Shown here: in pieces, positions 61,850 through 64,000 of the stretch
Numbering within the stretch: position 1 is the first letter of the stretch
Layout: each line of letters starts with the position of its first letter
Source: Gulosibacter hominis
GTDB taxonomy: Bacteria > Actinomycetota > Actinomycetes > Actinomycetales > Microbacteriaceae
Direction of reading: 5' to 3'
NCBI RefSeq assembly: GCF_904842695.1
Contig: NZ_CAJGWQ010000006.1
Coordinates: 1-64,000 of the forward strand
DNA length: 64,000 nucleotides
Notes under the pieces: model-generated
What the model saw: the letters and a program-made list of their open reading frames with translations, nothing else
What the model was told of the DNA's origin: nothing
Databases searched by the model: none
Position numbers and translations under genes: made by a program

Positions 61850-62500
61850 TCAGTCCTCTTTCCTACTTGCAGGGGTGCGCCAGGCGGCGTCGCCTTCCAG
61901 GCCTGCCAGCAGGATGCGGCGTGCCTGCTTGTGTTCGGGGCCGATGAAGCCCAGGGAGAGCAGGAAGCAGCGCATCGTGTACTTGTCATTGCCCGGTGCA
62001 GGCGGTGTGGATCGGATCCGGGTTGCCTCCTGGGCGCGTTGGCAGAGCCTGGCCACAAGCGGGATCACCGCCTCGCGTGCCGTCTCCGGCGTAATCGACT
62101 CACACCACGGGAACGAGACGGTCTCGTCATCGTTGAACTGCACGGGTGTGGCCGGGATGCCCAAGGCCTTGGCGATCAGTGGCCCTTTGGCCGCTAGGAG
62201 CGCTTCGAGGTTGGCGCGAGTGCGCTCACTCCACCCGGTGGTGGGCATCGTGACCGTCAACGCCACCTCGCCCGGGTCGGCGGTTTCAAAGCCCGCCTTG
62301 TGTGCGGACTCGAGCACGGCCTGCGCCTCGATACCATCTGGCAGGTAGAGGGTCCAGTCCCGATCCAGCGTGGCGTCTGCGATTTGGTAGGCAAACGAGG
62401 GCGTGCCCAGATAGGTGGCCTCGGTGCCAAGGTGATCGGCGAGAAGCTGGGCGAGCTTTTTCCTGCCCGTTTTGTGCGGGGTGAAGGCGAGGATGCTCAT
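61850..62500 (-). CDS. Virulence-related-like phage protein
   Basis: 216 residues. Its N-terminus MSILAFTPHKTGRKKLAQLLADHLGTEATYLGTPSFAYQIADATLDRDWTL matches phage genes often named virulence-related protein by habit, of unknown function. Start overlaps the preceding stop (ATGA). No evidence for virulence. Confidence 0.72.
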   Translation of the reverse strand: MSILAFTPHKTGRKKLAQLLADHLGTEATYLGTPSFAYQIADATLDRDWTLYLPDGIEAQAVLESAHKAGFETADPGEVALTVTMPTTGWSERTRANLEALLAAKGPLIAKALGIPATPVQFNDDETVSFPWCESITPETAREAVIPLVARLCQRAQEATRIRSTPPAPGNDKYTMRCFLLSLGFIGPEHKQARRILLAGLEGDAAWRTPASRKED

Positions 62501-62682
62501 GCCACGACCTCCTTCTCGAACCAGGCGGCCACCATGCTGAGGAAACGCGTCGGGTCGTATTCGATCACGCGCACCACCAGCTGGTAGCCGCGAGCTCTGG
62601 CAACCCGCAGGGTTTCCTCGGGGTCGTAGACGTTGACTCCGGCTGCGATGAGTTCGCTGATTTCGATGTGTAATTCACTCAT
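62497..62682 (-). CDS. Small phage protein
   Basis: 61 residues: MSELHIEISELIAAGVNVYDPEETLRVARARGYQLVVRVIEYDPTRFLSMVAAWFEKEVVA. It contains a helix and a beta hairpin, no known domain. Start ATG 62682 is preceded by AAAAGGA, and the second copy of the repeated motif lies further upstream. Confidence 0.7.
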   Translation of the reverse strand: MSELHIEISELIAAGVNVYDPEETLRVARARGYQLVVRVIEYDPTRFLSMVAAWFEKEVVA

Positions 62683-62728
62683 GACCAGTCCTTTTCGCTC
62701 GATTCCCCGGGGCTGGGGGTGCTTTCGG

Positions 62729-62786
62729 TCATGTACATACAGCCATACGTTTTTCCGCTTATCCAGTCGTTTTTGCCCTCATCAAC
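62729..62786 (-). repeat. Two-block upstream motif, copy 2
   Basis: Second copy of the spaced motif found at 61589-61640: 19-base block 62729-62747 and 11-base block 62758-62768, identical spacing. It lies between the ParB-methyltransferase and the 61-residue gene. The intervening bases differ, so function is likely carried by the conserved blocks. Confidence 0.7.
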
Positions 62787-62829
62787 GGCTCAGTTTCACG
62801 CCCCTGTTTTCCCTGCATATTGCGGGGTT

Positions 62830-64000
62830 TTATTCGCGGTCGCGGTCGACCTGTTTGACCAGATCCAGATACGTGTACTGGGTGTTGCCTCGCTGGCAGG
62901 TGATCCCGGCCGCGTCCCCGGTCGCCTCGGCGTAGCGGCGCAGGATCACCGAGGCGTACTTCTCGTCCAACTCCATGAGGTAGGCGATGCGGTCGGTCTG
63001 CTCGGCGGCCATCAGGGTCGAACCGCTGCCAGCGAAGGTGTCGAGGATGATCGCGTTGGCCTGGGTGGAGTTGCGGATCGGATAAGCCAACAGGTCCAGC
63101 GGCTTGCTCGTCGGGTGGTCGGAGTTCCTTCGCGGCTTGGCGAAGTTCCAGATCGTGGTCTGTTTCCGGTCAGCGAACCACTTGTGCTTGGCACCTTGCT
63201 TCCACCCGTAGAGCACTGGTTCGTGCTGCCACTGGTACGGCGAGCGTCCCAGGACAAGGGAGTCTTTGACCCAGATGCAGCAGCCGGAGAGCTTGAACCC
63301 AGCGTCGATGAACGCTTTGCGGAAGTTCAGCCCTTCGGTGTCGGCGTGAAACACATACGCCGACCCACCCTTGTCGAGAACACCCGCCATGTTGGTAAAC
63401 GCGACGAGTAGGAACTCGTAGAACGAGTCGGCCCTCATCGCATCGTTCTTGATCGTGAGCCCGTCGGAGGACTCGAAGGCCACGTTGTAGGGCGGGTCGG
63501 TAAGCACCAGGTTCGCGCTCTTGCCATCCATGAGCACCGCGACATCGTCTGCGTTGGTGGCATCCCCGCAGACCAGCCGGTGCCTGCCGACAGTCCAAAT
63601 GTCGCCGCGCTGGACGAACGATGCGGCCTCGAGCGCGGCGGTGAGATCGAAGCCGTCATCGGTGACCTCGTCATCGTCGAGGGAACCAATCATCGCCTGG
63701 ATTTCGTCATCGTCGAAGCCGGTGAGCTCGGCATCAAAGTCAGCCGCGTCCAGGTCGGCGATGAGCAGGGCCAGCTTGGATTCATCCCAGTCGCCGCTGA
63801 TCTTGTTCAGCGCGACGTTCAGGGCCTTTTCGCGGGTCTCGTCCAGCTCGACGACCACGCAGTCAACATCGGTGTGGCCAAGGTCAGCGAGTACTTTCAG
63901 GCGCTGGTGGCCGCCGACGACGTGGCCGGTGGTGTGGTTGTAGATCACCGGCTCGACGTAACCGAACTCGGTCAGCGACCGCTTGAGTTTCTCGTAGTCC
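62830..64000 (-). CDS. ParB-like nuclease/DNA methyltransferase fusion, partial
   Basis: At least 389 residues; the frame runs to the right edge of the window (DYEKLKRSLTEFGYVEPVIYN before the first internal Met), so the N-terminus is missing. A ParB/Srx-type domain (VIYNHTTGHVVGGHQRLKVLADLG) is joined to a beta-class methylase with DPPY in LVLTDPPYNVAF and SAM motif DTFAGSGSTLMAA. Typical of siphophage early genes, where it modifies phage DNA. ParB-like residues GHQR are intact. Confidence 0.93.
   Translation of the reverse strand, partial: DYEKLKRSLTEFGYVEPVIYNHTTGHVVGGHQRLKVLADLGHTDVDCVVVELDETREKALNVALNKISGDWDESKLALLIADLDAADFDAELTGFDDDEIQAMIGSLDDDEVTDDGFDLTAALEAASFVQRGDIWTVGRHRLVCGDATNADDVAVLMDGKSANLVLTDPPYNVAFESSDGLTIKNDAMRADSFYEFLLVAFTNMAGVLDKGGSAYVFHADTEGLNFRKAFIDAGFKLSGCCIWVKDSLVLGRSPYQWQHEPVLYGWKQGAKHKWFADRKQTTIWNFAKPRRNSDHPTSKPLDLLAYPIRNSTQANAIILDTFAGSGSTLMAAEQTDRIAYLMELDEKYASVILRRYAEATGDAAGITCQRGNTQYTYLDLVKQVDRDRE

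Larger units (their letters stand above)
39493..64000 (-). mobile_element. Element B: siphovirus-type prophage (right end outside window)
   Basis: A continuous minus-strand phage gene set: packaging, head, tail and lysis genes, ending with a serine recombinase pair at the left end. All expected late genes of a long-tailed HK97-type phage are present and look intact. The lysogeny, replication and small-terminase genes are not seen and should lie beyond the right edge. Confidence 0.9.

Noticed and set aside
54000-62000. Small terminase or HNH endonuclease gene near the large terminase
   Set aside because: None of the small frames shows an HTH terminase or HNH motif; these genes probably lie beyond the right edge.

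Overview
The window is high-GC DNA with frequent GTG and TTG starts, NrdR-type and DtxR-type operators, an actinobacterial-style NrdHIEF ribonucleotide reductase and an IS256-family element of actinobacterial type. This fits an actinomycete, probably a member of Micrococcales close to Microbacteriaceae; the genus is inference. No rRNA or tRNA gene and no CRISPR array was seen.

Bases 1-24,600 are ordinary chromosome. In order they hold a small membrane protein, an O6-alkylguanine repair protein (ogt), an orphan beta-class DNA methyltransferase overlapping a DUF2236 protein, and a YdiJ-like FAD/Fe-S dehydrogenase. Next come an ArsR regulator with its operator and a histidine-rich metal-binding protein, thioredoxin, a PRC-barrel protein and a DUF4349 lipoprotein. 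A complete peptide/nickel-type ABC importer (binding protein, two permeases, fused double ATPase) follows, then an aldo/keto reductase, an MFS transporter and a MurE-like ligase. The nrdHIE-SIP-nrdF cluster lies downstream of two tandem NrdR boxes; a siderophore-interacting flavoprotein gene sits between nrdE and nrdF.

At 24,650-27,431 an Mrr-nuclease/DEAD-helicase restriction gene is cut just where its methylase domain should reach the DPF SAM-binding motif. From there to the right edge the DNA is mobile. I read it as two related elements in tandem. Element A (about 27,432-39,492) carries a putative transglutaminase-fold protein, one intact and one 5'-truncated serine recombinase, an iron-box-controlled siderophore-type importer operon (S component, fused EcfA-EcfA-EcfT, two IrtAB/YbtPQ-like ABC half-transporters) and an IS256-like element with a frameshifted transposase. 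Element B (about 39,493 to beyond 64,000) is a siphovirus-type prophage. Its left end has a GNAT-like gene, an intact pair of serine recombinases and two small accessory genes. It is followed on the minus strand by endolysin, holin, tail fibre, Dit, tape measure, tail assembly chaperones with a -1 frameshift signal, tail tube, head-tail joining proteins, HK97 capsid, ClpP-type protease, portal and large terminase. Small DNA-packaging-region genes and a ParB-methyltransferase fusion truncated by the window edge complete the visible part.

The junction between A and B (39,465-39,520) is an imperfect inverted repeat centred on a GA dinucleotide, as expected for a serine-integrase attP. Its right half recurs at the restriction-gene junction (27,431). 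This supports a tandem array with host-P' at the left and P-P' in the middle. The predicted right junction, with the rest of the restriction gene, lies outside the window.

The less expected observations are this tandem array, the iron-uptake cargo in the gutted element, a reverse-strand gene inserted in the tail operon, the CCCAAAA frameshift site, and a two-copy spaced motif in the early packaging region.
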